This document shows, in pieces, positions 23,906-35,539 of a stretch of 64,000 nucleotides of DNA. The notes beneath the pieces are model-generated. The model searched no databases and had not been told where the DNA came from. It saw nothing but the letters and a program-made list of their open reading frames with translations. The stretch's first letter is position 1; each line of letters begins with the position of its first letter. Location of the stretch: NCBI GenBank assembly GCA_038496675.1, contig CM076649.1, positions 21,800,090-21,864,089 on the forward strand, read 5' to 3'. The position numbers and the translations under genes were made by a program. Source of the DNA: Rachycentron canadum (Eukaryota; Chordata; Actinopteri; Carangiformes; Rachycentridae).

Positions 23906-25929
23906 AGGTTTGCCTCACCGAAACCCCCTCCGTGGTGTCCGAACCCTTGAGAGGCCTGGAGGTCTGAAAGCTCTGGTAACTGCCCTCTCGTGCGCTCGGT
24001 GCTGCGTGTGATTGGGTTTCATTTATTCCAGAGCTGAACTGTTTTTTTAATCTGGTGAAACCTGAAAAAGACAGCAGGACCGCATTAAGCAGCAGCGTCT
24101 TGCAGTGAATAATTCAGAGCATTACAGGCAGCTCAGCATGCAGCGTAAGCTGTCATAGTAAACACACAAACACCTAACGGGGACGTGATAGAATATCAGA
24201 GAGGTCACTTTTCCCCAATATCGAGCCACTGTATTCTTTTTCTAGATGGTGATTTTCAACATTCTCTCCTGGATTCACGGCAGGTTACCAACACCATTGT
24301 CTATATAATGCAGTCCACGCAGCGTGTCCGCATAGGGGGGGCATTAGAAATGGATGTAGTGGTCCTGGTGCAACGGGATCCCTCACTCCATCACTGTGCA
24401 GACCAGCTAACAGCAATAGAGTCAGTGGGGAGACGGTGGTAAGGACCTATAGAATGCAGGACTCGGGCGCACTAAATGGATTCACTCCTGGTCCTGGGTT
24501 TGTTAACTTAAAACTGTGCAGGACTTTTACGTACAAGCGAACATCCGTCACACTGAATCCTATCGGCAGCAGGTCAGTCTCTGCATTTCTCTGTGCGCTG
24601 GAGTTAGTAAAATCCGGCGTCTGCGGCAACATGCCCACACTTGTTCGCCGGCAGCGATGCATTTTACGTCAAGCAGCGATGATTGGTCAGCCACAGCTGA
24701 GGAGAGCAACCGTAGTGACGCAGATGGAGGCGCAGAGGAAATGTTTCCGATGCTCGGGATGAGACGAAAACAAACCTCAGCGTTCAAGAGGAAGGAGGAG
24801 AGTCTGGAACAGAGAGCTGCTCGTCGTCGGACTGAGGGCAGACACGGACGTCACCTGCTGCAGGTTGAATGGTTCGAACCCTGAATATACTTGTTTCATC
24901 GGCAGATGGTGCCTGACACTGATGGATGTCTCTTTGTTGTTTTGGTGTGATAAAGATAAATACAATATGCTTGAAATCAGTCATCATTTATATACACACC
25001 ACTTGGAGTTCCTACAGTGCCAGCGAAAACAGATTATATTACGTTTAATGAGTCTAACTTCTGCCTCTATTGGTCTCTCAATCAAAACCACAACAAAATA
25101 CAATGTTTGGTGACAGCATGGGATCATGGGAGTTGTAGAATATGTACAACACAACATATAAATAATATTAGGCTTCAGATTCACAACATAGCAACTCTTT
25201 GCCACTGGGCTTCCGGAAATTATGATCTTGGGCCAGAAAATGTTAGAAAACACTCACCATCAGCGCTAATCCTAGATTTTAAACCCGTATCACTTGAGAA
25301 GTATGTTCACTCTTTAGCTCTAAACAGTGGTCCTCGACCGGCACATACGAGCACCAGCACTGCCTCGCTGTAATCCGTGAGGTTAGACACCCATTAAGTC
25401 TGAGAGAGAGAGGTGGGCTGAGGGCTGTGACTGCAGCGACTCTCAGCTCCTGCTGGGGTTGAAAGATGTTGTGTCGCATGACTTTTGATTGAAGTGCTGA
25501 GGTGTCAGGAGTCAGGTGATCGTAGGTGTGCGAGTGTTTCCGTCGTTGTGTGTTGGATCTGTGACGGCGGTAGCTGTGGTGATTGTGTTGCAGTGGCTGT
25601 GGTAGGAGGAGGAGAAGACTGACAAGTCAAATCAAATCGTGTTTATTTCAACTGTCGCCCAGAAATGGCGTTTATCTACACAACTCAACTGCAACAGAAA
25701 ATACTTTCTGGAGGAGATGTAACTGTGACCAGATTACATTTTCGATTAACATAATGAGGAATTGTTATTCATTTATGCATTTGGCAAGTCACAAAAACGT
25801 CAATACTGAACGAATCAGCATTATTCTCTGCCAAATATCTGATCCTGCAGTACGACAGTGAGTATGACAGAACTTTTTAATGTCATGTTATTTTTAGGCA
25901 CCCAGAGCACCACGAGATCATGGTCTGAT
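23906..25929. other. Non-coding DNA, no gene recognised
   Basis: Several overlapping frames of 60-122 codons on both strands have no recognisable domain. The segment 25110-25230, with 'gatcatgggagttgtag', resembles part of a small DNA element, without defined ends. Confidence 0.4.
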
Positions 25930-26160
25930 TAAATGGTCCCATGTAGGCTAAAGGTAGATGCTTTGATCATAAATCAGGTCCAGGTTCTATATTAATACAG
26001 TCAAAGTATCAAAGGTCTCAGTCCACGGAGAAATGCTCACGGCCTGTTTTCAGAAACTGAGCCTTAAAACCAGCCGTCAGGACTTCTGGAACTTTGTGAT
26101 GTCACAACAAAGCACCCTCAGCCCCGCCCAAGCACCGCCCACCTGGTCCAGGTTCAAGAT
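25930..26160 (+). mobile_element. MITE family B, partial copy
   Basis: Starts with 'ttaaatggtcccatg', matching one end of the complete copy at 57414-57905 in inverted orientation. The body matches closely, for example 'ggaactttgtgatgtcacaa' near 26089 and 'gttctatattaatacagt' near 25984. The second half and second inverted repeat are absent. This is the very common fish hAT-type non-autonomous element beginning 'taaaggtcccata' (established knowledge from memory). It has no coding content. Confidence 0.85.
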
Positions 26161-26164
26161 CCTG

Positions 26165-26420
26165 CCATTAAAGACTCATTTAGACCATGTCAGAGCATTA
26201 AAATTTAGCTCATACTATCAAAATACCAGTTTGTGATTATTAAATACCTTCTCAGACCATCAGAAGTATAGTTTAGTCCGGCAGAAGATGCATTTAAACC
26301 ATCAAGAGATCGATCAAAAGACCATCTTAGACTTTTGCCAGTCCACTGTAGACCAATTCAGACCATGAAAAGACCAGTATTAGATCAATGAAGACCAGTT
26401 TAGACCATCAAAGTTCAGCG
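26165..26420 (+). repeat. Degenerate tandem repeat with 'agaccat' core
   Basis: The words agaccat, agaccagt, agaccaatt and ttagacc recur about every 15-30 bp (for example near 26180, 26255, 26330, 26352, 26385 and 26400). This suggests an old, diverged minisatellite directly abutting the MITE. Confidence 0.6.
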
Positions 26421-27321
26421 GTCATAGGACAGGGCAACAAAACAAAATCATATTTTCTCCAGACTTTAGTCCCTGTGTTGTAAAAATCCAGCAGAGCAGA
26501 GTGAAAATATTATACCTGTTCTCGCAGGGCTTCAGTAGCACGCTGATCTGGGAAGAAATTGGCTGCCACCTGTGAAAGGTTTTAAGCACTTTAAGAAATG
26601 CAGCGAGTGCAGCCTCAAGTGTGCCTCACCTTAAGCTCGGGCCAACTATTTGACTGGCATTACAATAATCCCAGAATTTCACTATTCCAAGCAGCCTGCA
26701 TGCCTGCAGGCTCCAGATTAGCGCGGTGCTACTGTATTTTTAATGCTGTAAAAAAAAAAAAAACTCCACATGGTGCAGTTTGGATTACAGCCCAGATGTG
26801 GGACGCATAGCCACGACACGGAGCCACCGAGTATGGCGGTGTTACAGCAGTTCACAACGATAATTAACACAAAACAAACAGCAAAATCTCTCTGGTAATA
26901 ATGTTAATGAGAGTAAACACGCTGATGAGGTTGACTTTGTTTACGACTTGTGTGAATTTTAGAGGATATGACATTTACGACCAAACCCGACCACGCTGCC
27001 ACGTCGGTCAATTAAACTTTCACACACTCGGCCTTTCAGCAGCGCGTTCTCCAGTCCTCGGCCACTTAGCACATGTTCCTCTCTCCTTTGGTTTACTCAA
27101 GCGCATAAGCACATATACAAACAGACTGAAGGGTTTATGAAAGATACATTAGCGCACACTGGAGGGGGAAAGTGTGGAGGGCCACTGTGAATTGTCCTGC
27201 TGCACGTAAAGCCCAGAGGTCGGGGGGAGGAAAAACAAACAGGGCTGCATCATTCACATAAAGAGCGAATTGTATATTGTTCTCATTCAGTGTCTGTTGA
27301 GACACATGTGACCTTTTTCCT
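26421..27321. other. Non-coding DNA, nothing recognised
   Basis: A run of 14 As at about 26751-26764. No gene, RNA or repeat recognised. Confidence 0.4.
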
Positions 27322-27344
27322 GCTTCCGGGGCGGAGCTGCTAGC
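27322..27344 (+). promoter_or_regulatory. Possible TATA-less promoter core
   Basis: Adjacent CTTCCGG (ETS-like) and GGGGCGGAG (GC-box-like) words lie immediately before an ATG in a good start context (A at -3). This combination is typical of vertebrate housekeeping promoters, but it is short and could be chance. Confidence 0.25.
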
Positions 27345-27418
27345 ATGTCCTCATTCGTCGACCGCAATAAGCAGAGCGCCGCTGCTCCTGAGTGGGAAAG
27401 TTTACTGCCAGCGACGCT
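27345..27418 (+). CDS. Candidate first coding exon, unidentified protein
   Basis: Starts at the ATG at 27345, just after the ETS/GC-box words, and stays open for 24 codons plus two bases. It ends at a consensus splice donor, CT|GTGAGT, with GT at 27419-27420. The peptide begins MSSFVDRNKQSAAAPEW; I do not recognise it. A possible acceptor (tgttctgtttcag, ending 27541) follows 120 bp later. The longest open frame after it (59 codons, 27542-27718, containing TYGNDKYMRRLAEGML) is not in phase with this exon; the in-phase continuation runs only about 35 codons. Either the exon joins something further downstream or this is a chance arrangement. Without transcript evidence it should be treated as speculative. 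Confidence 0.18.
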
Positions 27419-27718
27419 GTGAGTATTTCAAGAATCCCATTTTCAAGGTTAAGAACCCTGTCAGGATCCTTTTCCTCTATGCATGGAATGAGTCGCTAGA
27501 GGCAAAAGCTCACCAAGGAAATCCATCATGTTCTGTTTCAGGACCTGGTTTCACCTCCTCGTGTCCTCAAGGCGACAAGGTTACGTGCTGTGTGTACTTA
27601 CGGAAATGATAAATATATGCGCCGTCTTGCGGAAGGGATGTTAGGTTACCCCGAAAAAACTTTCCTTTTGTTTTCCTGGTCTCCCTGCGATCGTTACCTT
27701 TCTACTTTCAAGCCATGA

Positions 27719-28139
27719 ATCTTCACAGAACTTATGAAGAACTTTATGTTGCTTTAATTTCAAGTTGGTGAGAGTTGTTTATTGTATCCAACAAGCAATT
27801 ACGGTTATTGTGCAGCAGACAAAGAAAAACCTCCTGTGTTGATATATTAATATTTCTGTAGTTTACAGGATGAAACAATAAAGCCTTTTAGTTGCATTTT
27901 TAGGTCAGCCAGACTAATTAGCCTCTCAGGGAGACCAATGAGAGCAATTTCTACACTGCTTACTTAACTCTTTCTACATGGACTTATGCTCGAGTGCAAC
28001 CACAATTACTCAGTTCCCTCTTGGGACATGAGATGTCAGTCGTCAGACTCCAAGGAAGAAAAGTCAGTGAATCCTTTGGAATGACCGTGAAACGTGGCTT
28101 GATCTTCAGTCACACAGACGTAGACGAACACATGTCGAA
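27719..28139. other. Non-coding DNA, nothing recognised
   Basis: Unique-looking AT-rich sequence preceding a decayed Tc1 element. Confidence 0.4.
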
Positions 28140-28760
28140 CACACCTGCAGCGCTGCAGGAGGGAAGGGGTCAGCGAACCCTTGGATTTAATAACTGTTCG
28201 AACCCGCTTCGGCACCAGTAATGTCGCTGGCGTGAGCGGCTCTCTTCAGGTCGGTCCATAGGATCGGCATCAGCAGCTTCTCCTGAGCTTCAGCAGGTGG
28301 AAGCTGCTTCCATTATCCTGGAAGAAACCCTAATAAACCTGGGAATTCATTTTCCCTTCCATGACGTGGACGTGACGTGGCCAAGAGGATGATGCTTCTT
28401 CCTCTGTACTTCGCTGATGGCGTGAAGCTTCATGTTCCTTCTAAACGGTTCAGCCTGAGCCTCATCAATCTAATCTAACATCCAGGAGTGTTGTGGAGAG
28501 TCAGACTGCTCTTTGCGAGCCGATGATCCCTCGAAGCCTTCAGCTGTGAGTCTGAGCTTCTTTGGGACGTCACTGACCGATGGTCTGTGTTGAGTTGTTG
28601 GAGTCATCTTAACTGGACTCTAGGGAGAGTTCCCAGGGAACTGTTAATCTGACTGTGGGCTGATAAAGATCTGGACTCTGTGGCCCTCTCAGCTTTTCTG
28701 CTCATCGGCTCTTCTTCATCTTCTCGCAGGATGGTCTCTTATGTTTGCATAGTTTTGATA
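28140..28760 (-). mobile_element. Strongly decayed Tc1-like transposon
   Basis: On the plus strand the text follows, in order, the antisense of a fish Tc1 transposase: 'ttggatttaataactgttcg' near 28180, 'gaacccgcttcggcacc' near 28200, 'cctgggaattcattttccct' near 28338, 'aacatccaggagtgtt' near 28477 and 'ctagggagagttcccag' near 28620. These are the remembered landmarks of one Tc1 lineage, all present in the expected order with large internal losses. No open frame of useful length survives on the minus strand, so it is an old dead copy, much more diverged than the element at 7560-8220. It belongs to a different Tc1 lineage from that copy. Confidence 0.75.
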
Positions 28761-31700
28761 TAAGATATGTAAGATGTATAATACTGTGCATGTATCTTCA
28801 TTTGTTTTGTCCTTAATTCACAAATAAATAAAGATATATGACATGACTACCTCAGCAAATTGATCATCAGAAACTTGAAGAGTTTCCATAGCCTGCAGCT
28901 GCCAGCTGTTACAGTATATGTATTACTCACAGAAGAAAAAGAAAACTGAACTGAACAATACAGATTTGTACAAATTGTAAATGTGTGTTTGAATTTGTTT
29001 TCCCCTTGGTAATGTGGAGCTGTTCAGGTGAACCGCACCGGAAATCAAAATGAATGAAAGGCAGCGCTGGGCTCGGCCTCTTCCCTGCATTGCTGCATGC
29101 GGTTACAACGCTGTAACCACGTGGTATGTTTTTTTTCTGACTATATACTATATATATGCTGCTATGCGCTGCATTTTTTGGTTTTATTGTGAAGGTGAAA
29201 GTGGAGCCAAGAAAAGTAAGGGGAGGGCGAGCGAAATTCAGTGCAGGATGAACGCCCCAACCCAAGGTTTCTATTTCAGCCGTGTACCTGCAGTGACGAG
29301 GCTCCACAGAGGTTTGAAGTCTTGCCACAAAGGGCCATTTCTCTCTACCTACTGATCTACGTACTGAAATACTACCTGTCAGATCCTAATCCAATCCGAT
29401 CAGACTTAATGGCCTAATCACAGAAGTTAAAGCCAATGACTTCGCCCAGGACTGGGAAAAAAAGAACTTCAGTGTGTGAAAGTGAGCTAATATCAGCTGA
29501 TTGCAGCTCCTGACCAGCAAACGGAGGAGGGAAGGCAGCGGTGACATGCCAGTGGTGTTCGGAATGAACAAAAGACGTGGGGGGGGGGGCAAAAAGGAAA
29601 CTGTGGACTTGTGAAATGGAGAAATGGAAATCCAGTCAAGCTTGACTCCCCTAGGTCTCCAGTTACTATTTAAAGTGATAGCTTTCCTGTTACACTCCAC
29701 ACTCGAGCCCATGAATATTGCAACAGCCAGCAGTTTACTGTAATGTCGAAGACATCGCTTTCCGTCTGGTATTGATGGGGATCACAATGGTGCTTTAATG
29801 GGGTGAAAGGAAAAGGCAGCAAACACTTGGTTGTTTCCTGGATGACCCCCGTCATGCGGTGAGACGTCGTTTTTCGAGGTAAAGGAAAGGAAACATGACA
29901 GGAAGGAGAAAGACATTTTCTGGCAGAAAGAGGTGAGGGGAACGCACAACGCAGTCACCAGCCTGGGACATCAGCTCCACAGCTGCTGGCTAACACCTAA
30001 ACATTTCATTATCGCAGCAGTTGGGATGTCAGGCCTCCACACGCAGGCACCAGAGGTGGCGAGGAAAGACCTAATGAAGGCCCTTCAGATCAGGAGTCAT
30101 CAGACGGGGCACCAAACGTAGAAACGTAGGAGAGTTCAACTGTGAGTGAGAAATATCCATGCAACACATGTACACAACTCCACACAAAGATCAACACAGA
30201 GTAGCAAACATCCAAACTGTGTAACACTGTCGCTGATTTCAGCTCAGGCTGCCTTGTGAAAAATATCACTGGCAGATGAAAAAGTCAGTTTCTTGACCTC
30301 TGTCGAGGTTAACATCCTCTTTCAGAGCGCTCTCTTTGCAGTGGAACAGAGTTCGGTCTCGCGTTTCTCCACCACCGCCATTTTTTTTCCTGCTGAGATA
30401 AAAGTCAGGACAGATCTGACACCACGCCTCATAAATGCATGCGCTAAACTAAACGTAATTAAAATCAATATAATTGCCAGCGGGGGTGGGGGAGGGCTCG
30501 TGCTGTGTGTTGTGACTTGAATGTTCAATGTCTTTTGCTGTGAAACTTGAGAGCCTGGTCACTGGGCAACAGATCCATATATGCTGTCACTTTCATCACA
30601 AGACAATATCAAACCTAGCCTTGTCCTATTAACCTAAAATAAACGTCTCTATCTGAGCTAAATGTCTTCCCTTTATATCTTTCTGATGTTTGTGATTCAA
30701 GGTGAACTGCCTCCAGCACCGGCTCGTGATTTGTTCCTATAGTGAATGAAGTGACCCAGGGGCAACATGCACCGGCAGCGTATGTGACACTGGCGCCTAG
30801 TGTTTCCTCTGGAACGCCAGCCCGATCTGTGGCATTAAATAGGACACACCTGTTGACATTTCAGGAAAGGCTACTGTTCTCTTCCTCTGTGCTGATGATG
30901 CATCGACACGCAGCAAAGCAGCGATTTTCCTCTGTGTGCATGTGGCGTCTAATGAGGTGAAATGCCAAGGAGGAGCCGACTTGAGCATCAGGATCCACTG
31001 TGCTGTGCTCTTAGACCTCTGAGAAAGTCTGGCCTGACGCAACCAGTCAGTCTATTTGAAGTTATCATCTGTGACTCTTCCACATTAAAATGTCTAACAA
31101 CACAGAGAAATCTTTGACTTTGATCGCGGTAACGCTCTCATTTGTCACCGGCCGATGACGTCGTTTCCTCGCCACTCATGCGGAGGAGGAGACCTCTGTG
31201 GAGAATAAAGATCCAGGTAAATACCTCCTGAACCGCTGACACTGAAGGAATCGAGCCAAAAACATCAACTCCCGTAATCCCGTGCCTTGATGACTTACTG
31301 CTGCCTACTGCTCAAGTCTTTGCAGTGAAAGAGGCAGAACCCTGCTAAAATGGATCTGGGTGGACTCTCCCTGGGTGAATGAATTAAAAATGGTTTGGTA
31401 TATCTCAGAAATGTATGATGTTGGTTTCGGGTATTTTCAGCCAGGTTCTGGTATTCCTAGCCATCTCTGCAGAAGCTAAAGGCGCTGAGTACAAATCCTG
31501 AATTAATTAAACTTTTCTTCACCTTGGGACCTACGAAGCGAGATCCTTGGACACAGACCCATTACAAAATGTACATATTACTTTTGGTTCAGACAACAGC
31601 AGAGGCCGATGAGACCAGAAACTCAAATTTATTCAGAAAGATTTCTCTTGATTAAGGGCTGATGTGTTTCAGGGTGTTTAAGGACAAGCATTTAAAGGAC

Positions 31701-32098
31701 TAAAAGTAATATTTGTTGCTCTCAGTGTATTAATGTAATTGCAAACTGACCATAAATGCAAACAAGGACATATCTGCTTGGATGACATGTCCTACAATGT
31801 TTATTTAAAAAGAAAAAAAGTGGTTACCCCTCTTTTTTTGTTCACCGTTTCCATGGTAGCACCCTCCATACTGAGGTATGGAGTTGCAGGATGCATATAA
31901 AGCTTATTCCAAATAAGATCTTAACCAGGACTATAAATCATCCACAACACCAGACATAAATAATTCAGTAAGTAGCAGAGTTAGCTTCTGATTTTGGAGT
32001 GATATATATTTTCTAGCTATTGTTGATCTGTGGTCTTAACTTTGATTTGTTTTTTTCTAGAGCTGCCTCTGGCTGCAGTTATTGTTTGGTTATGTTCA
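28761..32098. other. Long non-coding stretch, no gene recognised
   Basis: Over 3.3 kb without a supportable gene. Opposing frames at 28927-29355 (133 and 101 codons) lack recognisable domains. A G run of about 10 lies at 29580-29590. Short A- and T-rich tracts occur near 31805-31845. Confidence 0.4.
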
Positions 32099-32305
32099 GA
32101 CCATCCACTGTATATTAAAACGGGCATGAAAGTAAAGCTGATGCTGAAGCGTCATTCCATCTGATGACCATCAGTGGGTGACTTGTAAAAAGAAGCCAGT
32201 TTGTATTGAAGTCAATGTGAAAATGACCCCACTTCTAATTTAATTTATTACCTCAGTAAATGTTTTCCTAATGAGTGCATGGTATGAGTCTCTAGCATCA
32301 AAAGA
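32099..32305 (+). mobile_element. Interspersed repeat family A, copy 3 (partial)
   Basis: Matches the first half of copy 2, from the 'ctgatgaccatcagtgggtg' region through 'tttcctaatgagtgcatggt', then loses similarity. It is the shortest and most diverged of the four copies. Confidence 0.75.
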
Positions 32306-33461
32306 GAAAAACGTTAGCATCAGAAACAATCCCGTCTCCTGTGTGAAAGTCCTGCGTTTCCCCGACCACCTCATTATCATCAAACCTCCTCCTAAACGTG
32401 AATTGCAATGTAACATAACTTCCTCCTATGCGTCATAACGTCATAATCACTACGGCCGCTAGTGGTCTCCTAATAATGAAAAATAACTATGGGTCATAAT
32501 GAGATGCATGAGCAGATGTCCTATGGGGTTGTTTTTTTTTTTTTCTGCCAAAGGCAAAATCAAAATCAATGACTTGAAGAAGGTGGCAGGGAAAGGAAAT
32601 CCACCACATCCCGGATTGCCCTTGCATTAAATGTAAATATATATATAGGGAGAAATCTGAACGTGAGAGCTATTCTGGGAGATTCTGCCGTGTGTTCAGT
32701 GACGGTGTGCTGATAAAAAGATTTCCGCCCATTGTTGAGTTGGAGTCGTTTGGGTTGGACTCATTGAAAGGCCACCTGCAAGATACAATTATGAGCAAAA
32801 TGATGAGTCGGCTAAATCTGTATTCATCAGCTCATACTGCTTGTATACTGCAATGTATGCATGTGCGTGGTTTCACCAAAATTCCTGCCACAAGGTTTAT
32901 TTGAGACAAATTAATATAAAAAGGACAAATGAATTTTCAGCACCTGAGCTCAAAGGTATTGAAAGCACCTGTGGGAAATATCCTCAGATGATTAGGATTC
33001 ATTGGCTATTAACGCAGCTTATGTGATGCTTGAGCAGTTAGGCTAGAGCTAACATGGAGCGGGTATGAGGGTTAATGGTTTTAGGCCAGCCCCTCGGGTG
33101 CCTGACATATGGTGACACAGGTTCCTCGGCTGGGTTGGAGCAAGTGAATGGTAAAAGATAGCAGGTGGTGACATGGCCCTCAGCAGTGAGAGGGAAAAGG
33201 CCCTGGCATGGTGCGACATCCCAGCCATCCGTCATTTGGCAGGAAAGAGGGGAAGCCTTAACTACCCATAAATCATCTTCCTGGAATATAGAGTGCTGAA
33301 GGTGATGCAGCTCTTCTCTTTGCTTACAGGATAAAACCAATCTACACGATTTTGTTCTTGGAGAATAATTTTGAATTATGAGTTTTTAGAACGGTTTTAC
33401 ATTTGGCCGTGCTTACTCACAGTTATCTCTCTCCGCGCAATAAAAAAAGTGGAAAATAGCC
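32306..33461. other. Non-coding DNA, possible regulatory block at 33030-33350
   Basis: T run at 32530-32544 and a TA run near 32638-32648. The 33030-33350 segment is unique and GC-richer, with an unremarkable 100-codon minus-strand frame. It could be regulatory, but nothing proves it. Confidence 0.35.
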
Positions 33462-33740
33462 TCGACCCATCTATCCATTATCTAGACCCACTCTCCTTTC
33501 CGGGGTCATGGTTGGCTGGAATATATCCCTGTTAACACTGGGCAGGAGTCAGGGCACACCTTTGACAGGTTGGCAGTCTATCACAGGGCTGACATGTATA
33601 GAGAGAGACAACCATTCACATTCACACCTAAGGCAATTTAAAGTCACAAATTCTCCTAACCCACAACTCACTGGACTGTGTGAAGAAAATGAAGCACCTG
33701 GAGGAAACCTGATGCAGACAGGAACAGAACAGTGAGTCGA
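33462..33740 (-). mobile_element. Common teleost interspersed repeat (family C), copy 1
   Basis: Contains the recognisable sequence landmarks 'catctatccattatctaga', 'tctatcacagggctgacat', 'gacaaccattcacattcaca' and 'cctggaggaaacctgatgca', in the order of an extremely common fish repeat. The related copy at 60918-61070 lies in the opposite orientation ('ctgcatgttctccctgtgcc'). No protein is encoded. Family naming varies between libraries and is not claimed here. Confidence 0.8.
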
Positions 33741-33803
33741 CAGTGGTAACTTCTTAAACTTAGTAATATGAGTGTGACTCATTTTTTTTTTTTTTTTTTT
33801 AAC

Positions 33804-33870
33804 ATGGCATCACCGTGCCATCCCGATGAAGGTCTAGAGAGACCAAAATGTTGCGATGACTAATAAATTG
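33804..33870 (+). ncRNA. Degenerate hammerhead-ribozyme-like core in a retroelement tail
   Basis: After a T run (33782-33800) comes a small hairpin (atggca 33804-33809 with tgccat 33816-33821), then CCGATGA at 33823-33829, a GGTC/GACC stem with loop (33831-33844), AAAA, and then ttgc and aataaatt. Hammerhead ribozymes have CUGAUGA, stem II, GAAA in this order, and such motifs are known in Penelope-like and other retroelement ends. Here CUGAUGA has become CCGATGA and GAAA has become AAAA, so self-cleavage is probably lost. It might simply be a retroelement 3-prime motif. Confidence 0.35.
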
Positions 33871-34025
33871 TGATGCTGAGCAAGAGCAGTGTGCAGGATC
33901 TTCCTTCTTCTTTCTCTCAAGACAACATTTTCCAACGTACCTGCATCAGCTGTCTGGATGTCAAGTATCCTCTTGAGAGAATTAAATTTTCAAACAAGTG
34001 ATGAGAGCGACTGAACTGAGAAGGT

Positions 34026-34067
34026 CGTCCCACTGCTCTACAACCTTTGTTGTAGAGCAGTGGGACG
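34026..34067. repeat. Perfect 19-bp inverted repeat (hairpin), then T run
   Basis: Arms 34026-34044 (cgtcccactgctctacaac) and 34049-34067 are perfectly complementary around a 4-base CTTT loop. A long T-rich tract (34068-34100) follows directly. In RNA it would form a very stable stem. It lies in eukaryotic non-coding DNA, so a bacterial terminator reading is not appropriate. Confidence 0.95.
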
Positions 34068-34100
34068 TTTTTTTTTTTTTGTTTTTTTTTTTGTTTTTTT

Positions 34101-35440
34101 ATGAAGTACTGACCCTCGAAATGAGCTGTTGTGTAATTTAGCATTGGAAGACTTGCTGTTACACCCACTTGGGAGGGAGGGAAAGGAGAAGAGTCCCAAA
34201 GGTCACAGTGATGATTAGGTTATTCAAGTTTTCATGATATTTTTTTCTACCACCATAAATACATGCATGTAAGACAAAGTTTCTTGAGCTGGTATTAGAA
34301 AAAAGGTCTGTTTTCCAGACATGCACTGTACTGTACATAAGCGCTGAATGAATACACAGAGTCGGTGTAATTGCTGATACGTGTGAAGCCCTAACAAAGC
34401 CACAACACTGATTCTGCTGTCATCCATGTGAATGAAAGCAGGAATGCCTTCTGTTGGTGCGATCAGCCATGAAGCAGTCCCAGTTCCTGATACTCGCACA
34501 CTCACAATGGCAGTAATAGTGGTGGCAATGAGCACCCACATTAACAAATATGGGTCAGCAGCGCTCCAATATTATGATTTATTTTGCTTTTGTCAGCCTG
34601 AGGTCCTAATTTATCTGCCGCTGGCAGTTCCACAGGGAAAACTACGCTGGCTAACTCAAATCTCCCCCGACACAATGTGCCTTTGAATGTGTTCTTGCAA
34701 ACACAGACATAACCGCATGCTGAGCCATAATTGGCCTGCGTCATTTGCATTTGAATGGAGGGAAGCCATGCATGGGAGGCTTCGGTGAGAGAAATATCTA
34801 CATGTCTCACTGTAGCAAAGTACACGAGCAGAGTGGGGGAAAGGGAGGAAATGAAAGAGAGGGAGGAAGCGGTGGGAACAGAAAGAGAAAGACAGACTCA
34901 AAGGACAGTAAGGGGAGTAAAACGGGTAATCAGTGAAAATAGAAAGTCAACAAAGAACAATAGAAATTGAGATGAGGGAAAACAAAATAAATTAGTGCGA
35001 TTAGTAAATGAACATGTTTTGTTTTTTTTTTTTTAAATAGAAGAACAAAAGCTCCCAAATTACACCTTTGAGTGGGCAGGCCTGGTGTCTGGTTGACTGA
35101 CAACTGTGCTGGCACCAACGCACAACAGAAACAAACTTCTCCTCCCTCACAAGTCATGGATATCATCTTGTTAGGGGTGGTATATAACAGTATGGAAGGC
35201 ATCACTGCTGACATGTGAAAGTGGCCTATTTTAAGTGGACTATTTTTTCTGTGCTGTTCAGTGTGGTACAGCTGATAAGCTTCTCTAATTAGCTTCTCAG
35301 CTCCATTGTTTTACTTCACGACACTAGAACCTCAAACAAAAGTAATCCTTCTCAATCACAAAATCAAAATCAGAAAATGTTTGATCTCTCTCCTTCACTG
35401 CTTTCTGCTAAGCTGCATCTCATCTCTCTCTTCCAACACT
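34101..35440. other. Non-coding DNA, possible regulatory block at 34600-34790
   Basis: The 34600-34790 part ('gagccataattggcctgcgt', 'tcatttgcatttgaatgg') is unique and contains octamer-like ATTTGCAT and homeodomain-like ATAATTGG words. A purine-rich tract covers 34830-34930. A T run lies at about 35020-35034. No gene recognised. Confidence 0.35.

Positions 35441-35472
<32 letters not shown>
35441..35472. repeat. (CT)n microsatellite
   Basis: About 16 CT units, preceded by a shorter CT-rich stretch. Confidence 0.95.
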
Positions 35473-35474
<2 letters not shown>

Positions 35475-35539
35475 CGAGTAAGGACCAACTATGTGTTTTC
35501 AAGTGTCAACCAACAAATCCCGCAGAGGATACCTTAAGC

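Noticed and set aside
24871..24881. tRNA gene signalled by a GGTTCGAACCC B-box word
   Set aside because: No A box, acceptor stem or cloverleaf could be built around it.
27542..27718. Second exon (59 open codons after a good acceptor)
   Set aside because: Its frame does not match the candidate first exon and it ends in a stop with no donor; kept only as part of the weak exon note.
34026..34100. Rho-independent bacterial terminator
   Set aside because: Stem plus T run fits the shape, but everything around it is vertebrate non-coding DNA.
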